This document shows, one piece after another, positions 1-8,420 of a stretch of 64,000 nucleotides of DNA. Numbering within the stretch: the stretch's first letter is position 1; each line of letters begins with the position of its first letter. The DNA lies in contig NZ_CP048411.1 in assembly GCF_019355055.1 (NCBI RefSeq), positions 4,630,627 through 4,694,626 on the forward strand, read 5' to 3'. The position numbers were made by a program, and so were the translations under genes. The notes beneath the pieces are model-generated. The model was not told where the DNA came from. It worked only from the letters and a program-made list of their open reading frames with translations, and did no database searches. Source of the stretch: Pseudomonas sp. MTM4 (GTDB lineage: Bacteria > Pseudomonadota > Gammaproteobacteria > Pseudomonadales > Pseudomonadaceae).

Positions 1-288
1 TTCGTCACTGCAAGTACGGTTGAAGATCTGAACAAGAGCTTTCTCGAAAAATCTCACCGTACTCTGGAGGAAGCCGCTACGGAGCTACAGGCCGCCGGCA
101 TACCGCACCAGACCCATGCCGTTCTAGGCGATGTCGCAGCGCAGGTGAATACGGCGGTGCAGCAATTCGGGTGCGACACCGTGGTCATGGGCACACGCGG
201 CCTGGGCAGTTTCACCGGCATGTTGCTGGGCTCGGTTGCCAACCGTGTGGTCCATGAGGTTTCGGTGCCGGTCCTGCTGGTCAAGTAA
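1..288 (+). CDS. Universal stress protein (UspA family), 3' part only
   Basis: The window opens inside this gene, in frame 1. The last 95 residues are visible and end in TAA. The C-terminal half carries the ATP-binding signature of UspA proteins, VVMGTRGLGS followed by GMLLGSVANRVV and the closing strand VPVLLVK. This fits the G-2x-G-9x-G(S/T) pattern of ATP-binding Usp proteins. Usp proteins are cytoplasmic and accumulate under stress or growth arrest; the target here is unknown. A hairpin follows at 308-338. The start and any tandem Usp domain lie outside the window. Confidence 0.9.
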   Translation, partial: FVTASTVEDLNKSFLEKSHRTLEEAATELQAAGIPHQTHAVLGDVAAQVNTAVQQFGCDTVVMGTRGLGSFTGMLLGSVANRVVHEVSVPVLLVK

Positions 289-307
289 CCGGGACGTGTG
301 AGCTGCG

Positions 308-338
308 CCCGTTTCGTCGCGGCTCACGGCGAAACGGG
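308..338. terminator. Intergenic hairpin between usp and the yajD-like gene
   Basis: Perfect 9-bp arms CCCGTTTCG (308-316) and CGAAACGGG (330-338) enclose a 13-nt loop between two converging genes. No U-run follows, so it may be a weak bidirectional terminator or simply an RNA 3' stabiliser. Confidence 0.4.
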
Positions 339-360
339 AACAAATCCCGAAGTCACTGAA

Positions 361-705
361 TCAATCCGACTTGCCCTTGAGCAGGTCACCCAGGTTGGCG
401 AAGGCCTTGAAGGTTTCCTTCGGGCCCAGATCGCTGCCTGGCCTGGCTTCGGCCTGATACTGATTGTCCGTATAGCGGGAATGCTCGTTGTCGTGGCAGT
501 ACAGGCAGAGAAGCTCCCAGTTGGAGCCATCCTCGGGGTTGTTGTCGTGGTTGTGGTCCTTATGGTGGACCGTCAGCTCGCTCAGCCGCTTGCCTGAGAA
601 CTCCCGCGCACAGCGTCCACAGACCCAGGGGTACATTTTCAGCGCCTTCTCGCGGTAACCCTGTTCGCGCTGGGCATACGGCGTATTCGGTTTGTTCGTG
701 CTCAT
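361..705 (-). CDS. yajD: YajD-like HNH nuclease family protein
   Basis: 114 residues, the usual length of E. coli YajD. It has an HNH core: a first CGRC zinc pair (residues ~29-32), the VHHKDHNHDNN stretch that holds the catalytic His, an Asn in the GSNWELLC segment and a second CLYCHDNEH pair. HNH domains cut nucleic acid using one divalent metal; the YajD substrate is not established. The ATG at 705 follows GGAGGG, a strong ribosome binding site. It lies 27 bp downstream of the yebC-family gene on the same strand, so the two are probably co-transcribed. The C-terminal 30 residues are charged and probably flexible. Confidence 0.85.
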   Translation of the reverse strand: MSTNKPNTPYAQREQGYREKALKMYPWVCGRCAREFSGKRLSELTVHHKDHNHDNNPEDGSNWELLCLYCHDNEHSRYTDNQYQAEARPGSDLGPKETFKAFANLGDLLKGKSD

Positions 706-732
706 GACCTTTGCCCTCCATTGAATCCAGAG

Positions 733-1437
733 TCAGCCCGCCAAGCCGACATAAACGTTCTGCACATCGTCATGGGCATCGATGGCCGCGAGGAAGGCTT
801 CGACCTCTTCGAGTTCCGCGTCCGACAGGCTGGTGACTGGGTTCTTGGGTCGATAGCCGAGCTGTGCCGACTGTACGGTGAAGCCCTGTTCGGGCAGCGC
901 ACGGCAGACCACATCCATATCGCTAGGGTCACTGATGAATAGCGTGGCCCCGTCTTCGGCGGCTTCGAAATCCTGCGCGCCGGCTTCGATGGCGGCCAGT
1001 TCCGGATCGGCATCAGCTGTGTCCGGCGCCGCTTCGATCAGGCCGCAGTGGTCGAAATCCCAAGCGACCGAGCCGGACGAACCGAGCTGACCCTTGCGGA
1101 ACAGTACGCGGATTTCAGCGACGGTGCGGTTGACGTTGTCGGTCAGGCACTCGACGATCACCGGCACCTGATGCGGGGCGAAACCTTCATAGGTGGTGCG
1201 CTCGTAGTTGACGCTTTCACCGAGCAGGCCGGCGCCTTTCTTGATTGCGCGCTCCAGGGTTTCTCGCGGCATCGAGGCTTTCTTGGCCTGTTCCACCACC
1301 AGGCGCAAGCGGGGATTCATATCCGGATCGGCGCCGCTGCGGGCTGCGATCATGATCTCCTTCGATAGCTTGCCGAAGGTGCGTCCCTTGGCGTTGGCTG
1401 CCGCTTCTTTATGCTTCGCTTTCCACTGTGCGCCCAT
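733..1437 (-). CDS. YebC/PmpR-family protein (putative transcriptional or translational regulator)
   Basis: 234 residues starting [18 protein letters not shown], a close variant of the canonical YebC start MAGHSKWANIKHRK. An upstream in-frame start would add 34 residues that look non-coding, so the ATG at 1437 is chosen. The family signature [13 protein letters not shown] (GSVx(F/W)xF) is present in the central domain. YebC proteins are three-domain DNA/RNA-associated factors; PmpR of P. aeruginosa represses quorum-sensing genes, and recent work links others to ribosome rescue at proline stretches. The divergent N-terminus suggests the second YebC-like paralogue (YeeN type) rather than the copy beside ruvC. 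It heads a probable two-gene unit with yajD. Confidence 0.88.
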   Translation of the reverse strand: MGAQWKAKHKEAAANAKGRTFGKLSKEIMIAARSGADPDMNPRLRLVVEQAKKASMPRETLERAIKKGAGLLGESVNYERTTYEGFAPHQVPVIVECLTDNVNRTVAEIRVLFRKGQLGSSGSVAWDFDHCGLIEAAPDTADADPELAAIEAGAQDFEAAEDGATLFISDPSDMDVVCRALPEQGFTVQSAQLGYRPKNPVTSLSDAELEEVEAFLAAIDAHDDVQNVYVGLAG

Positions 1438-1651
1438 GCTTGCTCTCGTGCGGGTTGATTCGTTCGCTAGCGATTCTAGCTCTTTGCACCCGAAGCTGGC
1501 ACGGAGTGCATGGCATCGACCCATGCCGGAAAGAGCCATTCGCGGCGCAGGTTTGCCGCGCTGCGACTGTATTGCCGAATCCTTTGCTCGCTGTATGAGT
1601 GCACGATCGCTGTGGAGGGCTTTAATGATTTTTTAACTTGGGAAGTGCGCC

Positions 1652-2548
1652 ATGGCACCCAAAGACCTCCTGCTGGCCCTCGTGGTAATCGTTGTCTGGG
1701 GCATGAACTTCGTAGTGATCAAAGTCGGTCTGGACGATATTCCGCCGATGCTGCTGGGCGCGTTGCGTTTCCTGCTTGCCGCCTTCCCGGCGATTCTGTT
1801 CATCAAACGTCCGCAACTGCCGCTGCGCTGGCTGCTGGCCTATGGCGCGACTATCTCGCTTGGGCAGTTCGCTTTTTTGTTCTCGGCCATGAATGTCGGC
1901 ATGCCGGCCGGGCTGGCCTCGTTGGTGCTGCAATCGCAGGCATTTTTCACGCTGTTCTTCGCCGCGCTGTTTCTTGGCGAGCGCCTGCGGGCGACCAATT
2001 TCATCGGCTTGTTGATCGCGGCGGGCGGGCTGCTGCTGATCGGCATGCAGGGCGATCGCAGCATGACCTTGGCCGGCTTCGTGCTGACCATCTGTGCGGC
2101 GTCGATGTGGGCGCTGGGCAATATCGTGACGCGCAAGGTGGGCAAAGTGAATCTGGTCGGATTGGTGGTGTGGGGCAGCCTGTTTCCACCGATCCCATTC
2201 TTTGCGCTTTCATGGATGCTGGAAGGCCCGCAAGTGATCGAAAGCGCGTTGCGCGGCATCGGCTGGAGTTCGGTTCTGGTGCTTCTCTATCTGGCCTTCG
2301 GTGCGACTATCCTCGGCTACAGCCTGTGGAGCCGGCTGTTGTCGCGCTACCCGGCCAACACCGTGGCGCCTTTCTCGCTGCTGGTACCGGTGGTGGGGCT
2401 TACCTCCGCAGCGCTGCTGCTCGATGAGCATCTTGGTGTGATGCAGGCGATCGGAGCGCTGCTGGTAATGCTGGGGCTGATGATCAACGTAGGCGGCGGC
2501 TGGCTGCTGGGCCGGGTGCGCATGGCGCTGGGCGGTTCGGCTGCCTGA
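1652..2548 (+). CDS. EamA/DMT-superfamily inner-membrane transporter
   Basis: 298 residues, about ten hydrophobic helices in two EamA repeats (roughly residues 5-135 and 145-285). The first begins LVVIVVWGMNFVVIKVGL, the standard DMT opening with a Trp-Gly-x-Asn signature; the second contains FGATILGYSLWSRLLSRYPANTVAPFSLLVPV, typical of repeat two. The family exports amino acids and other small metabolites; the E. coli relative EamA exports O-acetylserine and cysteine. Substrate here is unknown. It is monocistronic, divergent from yebC, and converges on the chemoreceptor gene across a hairpin. Confidence 0.9.
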   Translation: MAPKDLLLALVVIVVWGMNFVVIKVGLDDIPPMLLGALRFLLAAFPAILFIKRPQLPLRWLLAYGATISLGQFAFLFSAMNVGMPAGLASLVLQSQAFFTLFFAALFLGERLRATNFIGLLIAAGGLLLIGMQGDRSMTLAGFVLTICAASMWALGNIVTRKVGKVNLVGLVVWGSLFPPIPFFALSWMLEGPQVIESALRGIGWSSVLVLLYLAFGATILGYSLWSRLLSRYPANTVAPFSLLVPVVGLTSAALLLDEHLGVMQAIGALLVMLGLMINVGGGWLLGRVRMALGGSAA

Positions 2549-2550
2549 AG

Positions 2551-2585
2551 AAACCGGATCGCGACTTCCATGCCCGATCCGGTTC
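2551..2585. terminator. Bidirectional hairpin between DMT transporter and chemoreceptor
   Basis: AACCGGATC (2552-2560) pairs with GATCCGGTT (2576-2584) across a 15-nt loop, directly after the transporter stop and just before the convergent chemoreceptor stop. It could serve both strands. Confidence 0.5.
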
Positions 2586-2598
2586 TGCAGATTTCACA

Positions 2599-4521
2599 TC
2601 AGACCTTGAAGCGGCCAATCAGCGTCTGCAACTCGCTGCCCAGTTGGGCCAGTTGCGCCGTGGACGCGGCCGTTTCCTGCGCCGCTTCGGCGGATTGGTC
2701 GGCTACGTCGCGCACGTTGAGCACACTGCGATTGATCTCTTCGGCCACTGAACTTTGCTGCTCTGCAGCGGTGGCAATCTGCTGATTCATCGCCTGAATG
2801 ATCGACACTGTCTCGGTGATCGCCTGCAGTTCCTCACCGACATCACGCGCCAGGCTGACCGTGTCCTTGGCGAGACTGCTACTGCTGTCCATCATCCCCG
2901 AGGCGGTACGCGCGTCTTTCTGCAGGTTGCTGATCAGCTCCTCGATCTGCGCGGTGGATTGCTGGGTGCGCTGTGCCAGGCCGCGGACTTCGTCGGCGAC
3001 CACGGCGAAACCACGACCCGCCTCGCCTGCACGTGCCGCCTCGATTGCCGCGTTGAGTGCCAGCAGATTGGTTTGTTCGGCGATGCCGTTGATCACCGTC
3101 AGCACGGTGCTGATGCCATCTGTTTCCTGGTTCAGCTGGGTCATGGCTTCGGCGGAAAGCGTAACTTCCGCGGACAATCGATCGACCTGTGCCAGCGCCC
3201 GTTGCACCACGGCGTTGCCCTTGGTTGCCTGTTGGTCCGCGCGCCTGGCAGCGCCGGATGCTTCTTCGGCGTTGCGCGCCACTTCCTGCACCGTGGCGGT
3301 CATTTCATGCATGGCGGTGGCGACCTGATCGGTTTCCTGACGTTGGCTGTTCACGCCTGCGCTGGCCTGGGCGGTGACCGCCGACAGTTCTTCCGAGGCG
3401 GCCGCCAGCTGCGTGGTGATACCGCCAATATGGCCGATGAGCGATTGCAGGTTGCTGCGGGTTTTGCCCAGCCCATCGAGCAGCTGACCGAACTCGTCGT
3501 GGCGTTTATCCACATCCTGTCCGGTCATGTCGCCGGCGCCGATACGCTCGGCCATTCGCACGGCCTGATTCAGCGGCTGGGTAATCTGCCGAACGATCAA
3601 GGCGCTGATCAGCACACCTAGGGCAATAGCCAGCAACGTGATGCCAATGACTTGCACCTTCTTGGTCTGGGCTTCCTCGGCGCGTTTGCTGGTTTGACTG
3701 GCGATGATGCCCTGAGCCTGTTCATAGAGCCTGGCGAAGATCGCCTCCATGTCCTGGTGCGCCTGTTGTTGCAGAGCGACGATGGGCGGTAACTTCTTGA
3801 CCAGCTCGACGTATTCGTTCGCGCTGGCCTTGAGTATCTTCAGGCGTTCGGCCTGAGGCCCGATCAGCTCGCTTTCCAGGGATGTGATGGCCGCGTTGAG
3901 GCTGTCGAACTGCTGATTGAGCGCCTGCAGGGCGGCCTCGGACTCTTCCATCAGGTAGCCACGCACCGTGTAGCGCAGCAGCCGGTTCTGCTTGGACAGT
4001 TCGCTGGTGAGCAGGGCGATGTTGGCGGTATCGCTGGCTGGATGCAGTACCGGGTTGCCCTGGACGCCGTTCCAGCGTCGCTCCAGGTCGCCGATCAGTT
4101 TGTCAGTGTTGTTTCCAGTTTCGACCCAGTTGGCGCGGGTTTGCGTTTTCTGCGCGTGGAGGGCTACCAGTTTTTCGAACGCGTCCTGGTAATGGCGGGC
4201 TTCACTGGCGATGGTTTCCAGATACTCAAGGTCTTGCGGCTCGGAGAAGCTGGCCCTTTCCCTTTCGATGATCTGAACGATGTTGGCCACCGAATCCGTG
4301 ACGTGAGCGACGTGGCTGGGATCGCTGCGCTCCTCGAAGCGCACCTGCGCGTAGCGAATTTCGTTGGCTTCGTTGAGCAGGCTCTCAGCCGTCTGTGCCT
4401 TGTCGCTGCGGGAGATCAGCGCGTCCATGCTGAACACGCCGATAACGGCGACGCAGACGGTCAACAGCAGTACGGCTGCGAAACCCAGAGCCAGCTTGTA
4501 GCTGACCTTCAGATTTTTCAT
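2599..4521 (-). CDS. Methyl-accepting chemotaxis protein, HBM-type sensor
   Basis: 640 residues from the ATG at 4521, preceded by GAGGAAACAACA; nine further upstream codons have no better signal. A transmembrane helix (about 10-30) is followed by a ~258-residue, almost wholly helical periplasmic region. That size fits the helical bimodular (HBM) sensor class (P. putida McpS type) better than a four-helix bundle or a Cache domain. A second helix lies at about 290-310, then HAMP (about 311-363), then the cytoplasmic signalling domain with the invariant hairpin tip IAEQTNLLALNAAIEAARAG. It relays ligand binding to CheA/CheW. The ligand is unknown; known HBM receptors sense TCA intermediates or purines. 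It is isolated from other che genes. Confidence 0.92.
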   Translation of the reverse strand: MKNLKVSYKLALGFAAVLLLTVCVAVIGVFSMDALISRSDKAQTAESLLNEANEIRYAQVRFEERSDPSHVAHVTDSVANIVQIIERERASFSEPQDLEYLETIASEARHYQDAFEKLVALHAQKTQTRANWVETGNNTDKLIGDLERRWNGVQGNPVLHPASDTANIALLTSELSKQNRLLRYTVRGYLMEESEAALQALNQQFDSLNAAITSLESELIGPQAERLKILKASANEYVELVKKLPPIVALQQQAHQDMEAIFARLYEQAQGIIASQTSKRAEEAQTKKVQVIGITLLAIALGVLISALIVRQITQPLNQAVRMAERIGAGDMTGQDVDKRHDEFGQLLDGLGKTRSNLQSLIGHIGGITTQLAAASEELSAVTAQASAGVNSQRQETDQVATAMHEMTATVQEVARNAEEASGAARRADQQATKGNAVVQRALAQVDRLSAEVTLSAEAMTQLNQETDGISTVLTVINGIAEQTNLLALNAAIEAARAGEAGRGFAVVADEVRGLAQRTQQSTAQIEELISNLQKDARTASGMMDSSSSLAKDTVSLARDVGEELQAITETVSIIQAMNQQIATAAEQQSSVAEEINRSVLNVRDVADQSAEAAQETAASTAQLAQLGSELQTLIGRFKV

Positions 4522-4705
4522 TGTTGTTTCCTCAAGGCAGGATGCCACTGAAGTTAGTCGTAATATGACATCGGCAGAATAAGCCTTTACTTGAGTATGT
4601 CGTCTGATGACTACAAAGGTTTTTTCTGCTCACAACGCATCGCCTGCCGTTGAGGCGAGGCGATTGAGGTCTGGTTGAAGGCGTTGGTGCCGGACTGGCT
4701 GCGCT

Positions 4706-4893
4706 TCAGCCTTCGTTCAGGCGAGCAAGCTCATGGCGAACCATCGCCGCGTATTCCGGTGGGGTGAGTTGGTAGAGTTCCGAGGCGACCCAGGACAGCC
4801 AGCGAGCTCCCAGTTCGGGTCGCTTGTCGAGCAGCCGCCGTGCTTCGGCGGTCGCCCGCTCGGCATGTTGGCGATGAAATCCGCTCTGCTCAT
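4706..4893 (-). CDS. Small conserved-looking protein, apparently frameshifted
   Basis: The best Shine-Dalgarno (GGAG) and ATG are at 4893 and give MSRADFIANMP, but that frame then runs into a poor-quality tail. The downstream two-thirds, RATAEARRLLDKRPELGARW and on to VRHELARLNEG, is plainly coding-like and sits one frame over. A single missing base near 4855-4862 would join both parts into a ~62-residue helical protein. As the sequence stands, the C-terminal frame is open back to an ATG at 4972, but this adds a proline-rich, unconvincing N-terminus overlapping the dgt upstream region. Function is unknown; no domain is recognised. It is divergent from dgt. Confidence 0.5.
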
Positions 4894-5013
4894 GATGCTT
4901 CGCTCCTGGCTGAGCGGGCGATTCTAGTCCAGCAGGGCTAGGGCGGGGCAGCGGTCTTGGTAAAGCCGTCATGCCGCGCTAGGCTCGGCTTTCTTATTTA
5001 TCGAGTGCGATCC

Positions 5014-6510
5014 ATGCCAGTGCCCCTGAACTTCAAGGACAAGATCACCCGTCAACGGCCCTATGGCCAGATGGAGCAGGGGATGCGCGCCTCGGACGGC
5101 AACCTGCAGGCGGTCATCGATCAGCTGGAGAGCGACCGCGGCCGCATCATAAATTCGGCGGCGGTGCGTCGCCTGCAGCAGAAAACGCAGGTGTTCCCGC
5201 TGGAGCGCAACGCGGCGGTGCGTAGCCGGCTGACGCATTCGTTGGAGGTCCAACAGACCGGTCGTTTCATCGTCCGTACGCTATATAAGCAGCTTGGCAA
5301 CAAGGCCAGCCTGTATGGCCTCGATGATCTGGAAGGGGCACTGGAAAGCTTGGTGGAAATGGCCTGCCTGATGCACGACATCGGTAATCCGCCCTTTGGG
5401 CACTTCGGCGAGTTCGCCATCAGTGAGTGGTTTGCTCGCCATCTCGAGACGCTTTTCGACTCGGCCGTGCCGGTGGAGCAGGGCGGTATCGAGCTGCGCG
5501 CACGCATGCTGCTCGATCTCAAACAGTTCGAAGGCAACGCTCAGGCGATTCGTCTGGTGGTGAGCCTGTTGCGGCTCAATCTGACCTATACCCAGACGGC
5601 CGGCCTGCTCAAGTACGTGCGGGCTGCCTACGCGCCCAAGCCTGAGAAGGGCACGCCTGGCGCCTATCTGCACAAGAAGCCGGGTTTCTATCTATCCGAA
5701 GAGCCGTTCGTGGATGATTTGCGCACCGCGCTGGGTCTGCAATCCGGCACGCGCCATCCCGTCGCCTACATCATGGAAGCAGCGGACGACATCGCCTATT
5801 GCCTGGCCGATATCGAGGACTCGGTGGAGAAGGGCATCTTCACCATCGAACAGCTGGCAGATCTGCTGGTGGCCAAGTTCGCCGAGCACGGGTCGCCGGA
5901 CGAGCCGATCGCGGCAGCTGGGCGCAGCTTCCGCAGCATGGTCGCCTATGCCGAGTCGCGGGCGCGGAAGGAGCCGATCAACAAGGTTGGCGAGTTCTTC
6001 ATCTGGTTGCGGGTGAACATGGTCCATCCGCTGGTGCAGCATGCGGCTCAGCAGTTCGTCGACAACATCGAATCCGTCTACCACGGCACGCTGGACCGAG
6101 CACTGCTGGAAGATTCCAGTCTGGCCAACGCCATCGTGCAGACCTTCAAGGACGTTGCGATGGACCGCGTGTTCTGCCATCGAGAAGTGGAAACCTTGCA
6201 ATTGCAGGGCTATCGGATACTGCAGGGCTTGCTCGACGCCTATGCACCACTGCTACGTGTCGCCCCGGAAACCTTCCAGGCCTTGACCGAGGGCGGCTGC
6301 CGCAGCGAACCACATCTGCAGATGCTGGCGCGGCGATTGCCAAGCCAACTGATCAAGGCCTACCACGAGGCCATGAAAGCCCACCCCATGGAGTCGCCTG
6401 ACCAGCCGTTGTGGGAGTTCTACTACCGCTGCCGAATGCTGCAGGATTTCGTCAGTGGTATGACCGATCAGCTGGCGCAGGACGAATTTCGAACGCTTTC
6501 CGCGCTGTAG
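5014..6510 (+). CDS. dgt: Deoxyguanosinetriphosphate triphosphohydrolase (dGTPase-like, HD superfamily)
   Basis: 498 residues; E. coli Dgt has 505. It hydrolyses dGTP (or other dNTPs) to the nucleoside and triphosphate, helping set dNTP pools. The HD metal site is visible: H75 in SRLTHSLEV, H121-D122 in LMHDIGNPPFGHFGE, and the later Asp in MEAADDIAYCLADIEDSVEKG. The ATG at 5014 begins MPVPLNFKDKITRQRPYG, the region with the family's Arg-rich start; 19 upstream in-frame codons look non-coding. It is monocistronic, with a hairpin of GAGCCGG/CCGGCTC (6546-6569) at its 3' side. Confidence 0.92.
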   Translation: MPVPLNFKDKITRQRPYGQMEQGMRASDGNLQAVIDQLESDRGRIINSAAVRRLQQKTQVFPLERNAAVRSRLTHSLEVQQTGRFIVRTLYKQLGNKASLYGLDDLEGALESLVEMACLMHDIGNPPFGHFGEFAISEWFARHLETLFDSAVPVEQGGIELRARMLLDLKQFEGNAQAIRLVVSLLRLNLTYTQTAGLLKYVRAAYAPKPEKGTPGAYLHKKPGFYLSEEPFVDDLRTALGLQSGTRHPVAYIMEAADDIAYCLADIEDSVEKGIFTIEQLADLLVAKFAEHGSPDEPIAAAGRSFRSMVAYAESRARKEPINKVGEFFIWLRVNMVHPLVQHAAQQFVDNIESVYHGTLDRALLEDSSLANAIVQTFKDVAMDRVFCHREVETLQLQGYRILQGLLDAYAPLLRVAPETFQALTEGGCRSEPHLQMLARRLPSQLIKAYHEAMKAHPMESPDQPLWEFYYRCRMLQDFVSGMTDQLAQDEFRTLSAL

Positions 6511-6567
6511 ATCCTACGGCTGCTCCCGCTGCGTCGTGATTGTTCGAGCCGGGATGTTCGTGCCGGC

Positions 6568-7221
6568 TCAGCCCTCCGCAGACTGCGCGCAGTCATAGGC
6601 GCGGATGAACAGCGCGACGCAGTCCTGCACATGTTCGTCGGCCTCTTCCGAATCGGGCGCATCCGTGTAGCCGATCAGCAAGCGGAAGTGCGCAACGCCT
6701 TTTATCAACGAGCAGAAGTGTTCGGCGGCGCGCATAGGCTCGCTTACCTGCAGCAGTCCGCGCTGGTTGGCCTGAATCAGCAGATGCTCCAGATCCACCA
6801 GCAAGCGCTGCGGTCCCGCATCGAAAAACATGCGTGACAGCGCGGAATTCTGCGTGGCCAAGGCGACCATGACACGGTGCAGTCCGATGGATTCCGGGCT
6901 GTTGACCAGCGCATGGAATGCGCGGCCCAGATCCAGCAGCACCTGCCGGATCGAACAACCGTCTTCGAGTACGAACAGCGTGCGCGGCAGGCGCGTCTCA
7001 CAGGTGGTCTTTATCGCCTCGCCAAACAACGCCTCCTTATCCTTGAAGTGGCTATACAGCGTGAGCTTCGAGACGCCCGCCTCGGCGGCGATAGCGTCCA
7101 TGCTGCTGCCTTCATAGCCGTTGCTCAGAAACAACACCTGAGCGGCGGCGAGAATCGCTTCGCGCTTGGCTGGATCCTTCGGGCGGCCCGGGCCAGAGGG
7201 CACGGATGGTTTTTCTGTCAT
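6568..7221 (-). CDS. TetR-family transcriptional regulator of the adjacent RND pump
   Basis: 217 residues from ATG 7221. The N-terminus is a classical TetR helix-turn-helix (about residues 15-60): REAILAAAQVLFLSNGYEGS, MDAIAAEAGVSKLTLYSHF and KDKEALF. The C-terminal ligand/dimer domain resembles the AefR-like subfamily. It is divergent from the RND adaptor gene with only ~96 bp between the starts. That gap contains a 16/17-bp inverted repeat (7230-7286), a likely operator, so the regulator probably represses the pump and itself. The inducer is unknown. Confidence 0.9.
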   Translation of the reverse strand: MTEKPSVPSGPGRPKDPAKREAILAAAQVLFLSNGYEGSSMDAIAAEAGVSKLTLYSHFKDKEALFGEAIKTTCETRLPRTLFVLEDGCSIRQVLLDLGRAFHALVNSPESIGLHRVMVALATQNSALSRMFFDAGPQRLLVDLEHLLIQANQRGLLQVSEPMRAAEHFCSLIKGVAHFRLLIGYTDAPDSEEADEHVQDCVALFIRAYDCAQSAEG

Positions 7222-7229
7222 AAGTGTTT

Positions 7230-7286
7230 TTAATACTAGACTGGTGAGTTCGGTATTTTTACTATGCCGGCCAGTATAGGTATTAA
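7230..7286. promoter_or_regulatory. Inverted repeat, likely TetR operator in the regulator/RND intergenic region
   Basis: The left arm TTAATACTAGACTGGT (7230-7245) and the right arm GCCAGTATAGGTATTAA (7270-7286) are reverse complements apart from one gapped base and two mismatches. They flank a 24-bp centre within the divergent promoter region. Two half-operators spaced this way could each bind a TetR dimer or be bridged. Assignment to the adjacent regulator is inference from position. Confidence 0.5.
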
Positions 7287-7317
7287 AGCCCGCCTTGCGA
7301 CAGAGAGAGAACCAAAC

Positions 7318-8415
7318 GTGTTCCGACATGCCTTGCCTTTCCTTGGTGTCATTGGTCTCGCCTTGTTATCCGGTTGCGGCAATGGTGAGCCCGAGCAGCT
7401 CTCGGCAAGGCCGGTCATGGTGGTTCAACCGCAGCCGGCCAGCGAGGCGGTTGAAAGCTATCCGGGCGAGGTGCATGCGCGTTACGAGCCTGAATTGTCG
7501 TTCCGAATCGGCGGAAAGGTGACCGAGCGTCTGGTCGAAGCCGGTGAACGGGTGCGCAAGGATCAGCCGTTGGCCAAGCTCGATCCGCGCGACGTGCAAT
7601 TGCAGTTGGAAGGTCTGCGCGCCCAGGTAGCCGCCGCCGAGGCCAACCTTCGCGTCGCGCGCGCCGAGCACGAGCGCTACAAGACGCTCATGGATCGCCA
7701 ACTGGTCAGCCGCTCGCAGTTCGATTCTTCCGAAAACGCCTTTCGCTCGGCCCAGGCGCGTCTGCAGCAGGCGCGCGCTGAGTTCGACGTGGCGCGCAAC
7801 CAGGTCGACTACGCCGTTCTGCGGGCGACCCGCGATGGAGTGATCGCGCAACGTCGGGTCGAGGTCGGCCAGGTGGTCGCGGCAGGGCAGACCGCGTTCG
7901 TGTTGGCCGCTGATGGCGAGCGTGAGGTGGCGATCCATTTGCCGGAGCAGGCGCTGGATCGTTATGCGGTGGGGCAGAAGGTCTCTGTGGAAATCTGGTC
8001 GCATCCCGGCAAGCAGTACCCCGGACACATTCGTGAGTTATCGCCGGCGGCCGATCAGCAATCGCGTACCTACTCGGCGCGCGTCGCGTTCGCCGATGCC
8101 GAGGTGCCGGCCGATCTGGGTCAGAGCGCCCTGGTGTCGATCCGCAAAAACGGCGAGGTGCCGCTGGCCGTGCCGCTTTCGGCTGTCACGGCCGAGCAGG
8201 GCAAGGCCTATGTCTGGCGAGTGACGAAGGGCGCCACCTTGGAGCGAGTCGCTGTGCGCACCGGTGCCTTCGGCGAAACCCTGGTACCCATATTGGATGG
8301 CTTGCAAGCTGACGACTGGGTCGTGCTAGCCGGCGTTCAGATGCTGCACGAAAATCAAGAGGTAAGGGCGGTGGACCGCGACAACCGACCGGTCGTGCTG
8401 GCGGCCCAGGAGTAA
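7318..8415 (+). CDS. RND efflux periplasmic adaptor (membrane fusion lipoprotein)
   Basis: 365 residues from the GTG at 7318, which follows a GAGAGAGAACC purine tract and gives a compact signal with lipobox LLSGC (cleavage before Cys near residue 19). An upstream ATG at 7264 would bury the signal, so GTG is preferred. The domain order is typical of the HlyD/AcrA class: a biotinyl-lipoyl half-motif, an alpha-hairpin rich in QAR/RAE repeats (about residues 85-155), the second lipoyl half, beta-barrel and membrane-proximal domains. It links the inner-membrane pump to an outer-membrane channel. The permease gene follows after 5 bp; no outer-membrane factor gene is nearby, so a channel encoded elsewhere must be used. 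Confidence 0.93.
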   Translation: MFRHALPFLGVIGLALLSGCGNGEPEQLSARPVMVVQPQPASEAVESYPGEVHARYEPELSFRIGGKVTERLVEAGERVRKDQPLAKLDPRDVQLQLEGLRAQVAAAEANLRVARAEHERYKTLMDRQLVSRSQFDSSENAFRSAQARLQQARAEFDVARNQVDYAVLRATRDGVIAQRRVEVGQVVAAGQTAFVLAADGEREVAIHLPEQALDRYAVGQKVSVEIWSHPGKQYPGHIRELSPAADQQSRTYSARVAFADAEVPADLGQSALVSIRKNGEVPLAVPLSAVTAEQGKAYVWRVTKGATLERVAVRTGAFGETLVPILDGLQADDWVVLAGVQMLHENQEVRAVDRDNRPVVLAAQE

Positions 8416-8420
8416 TCGCG

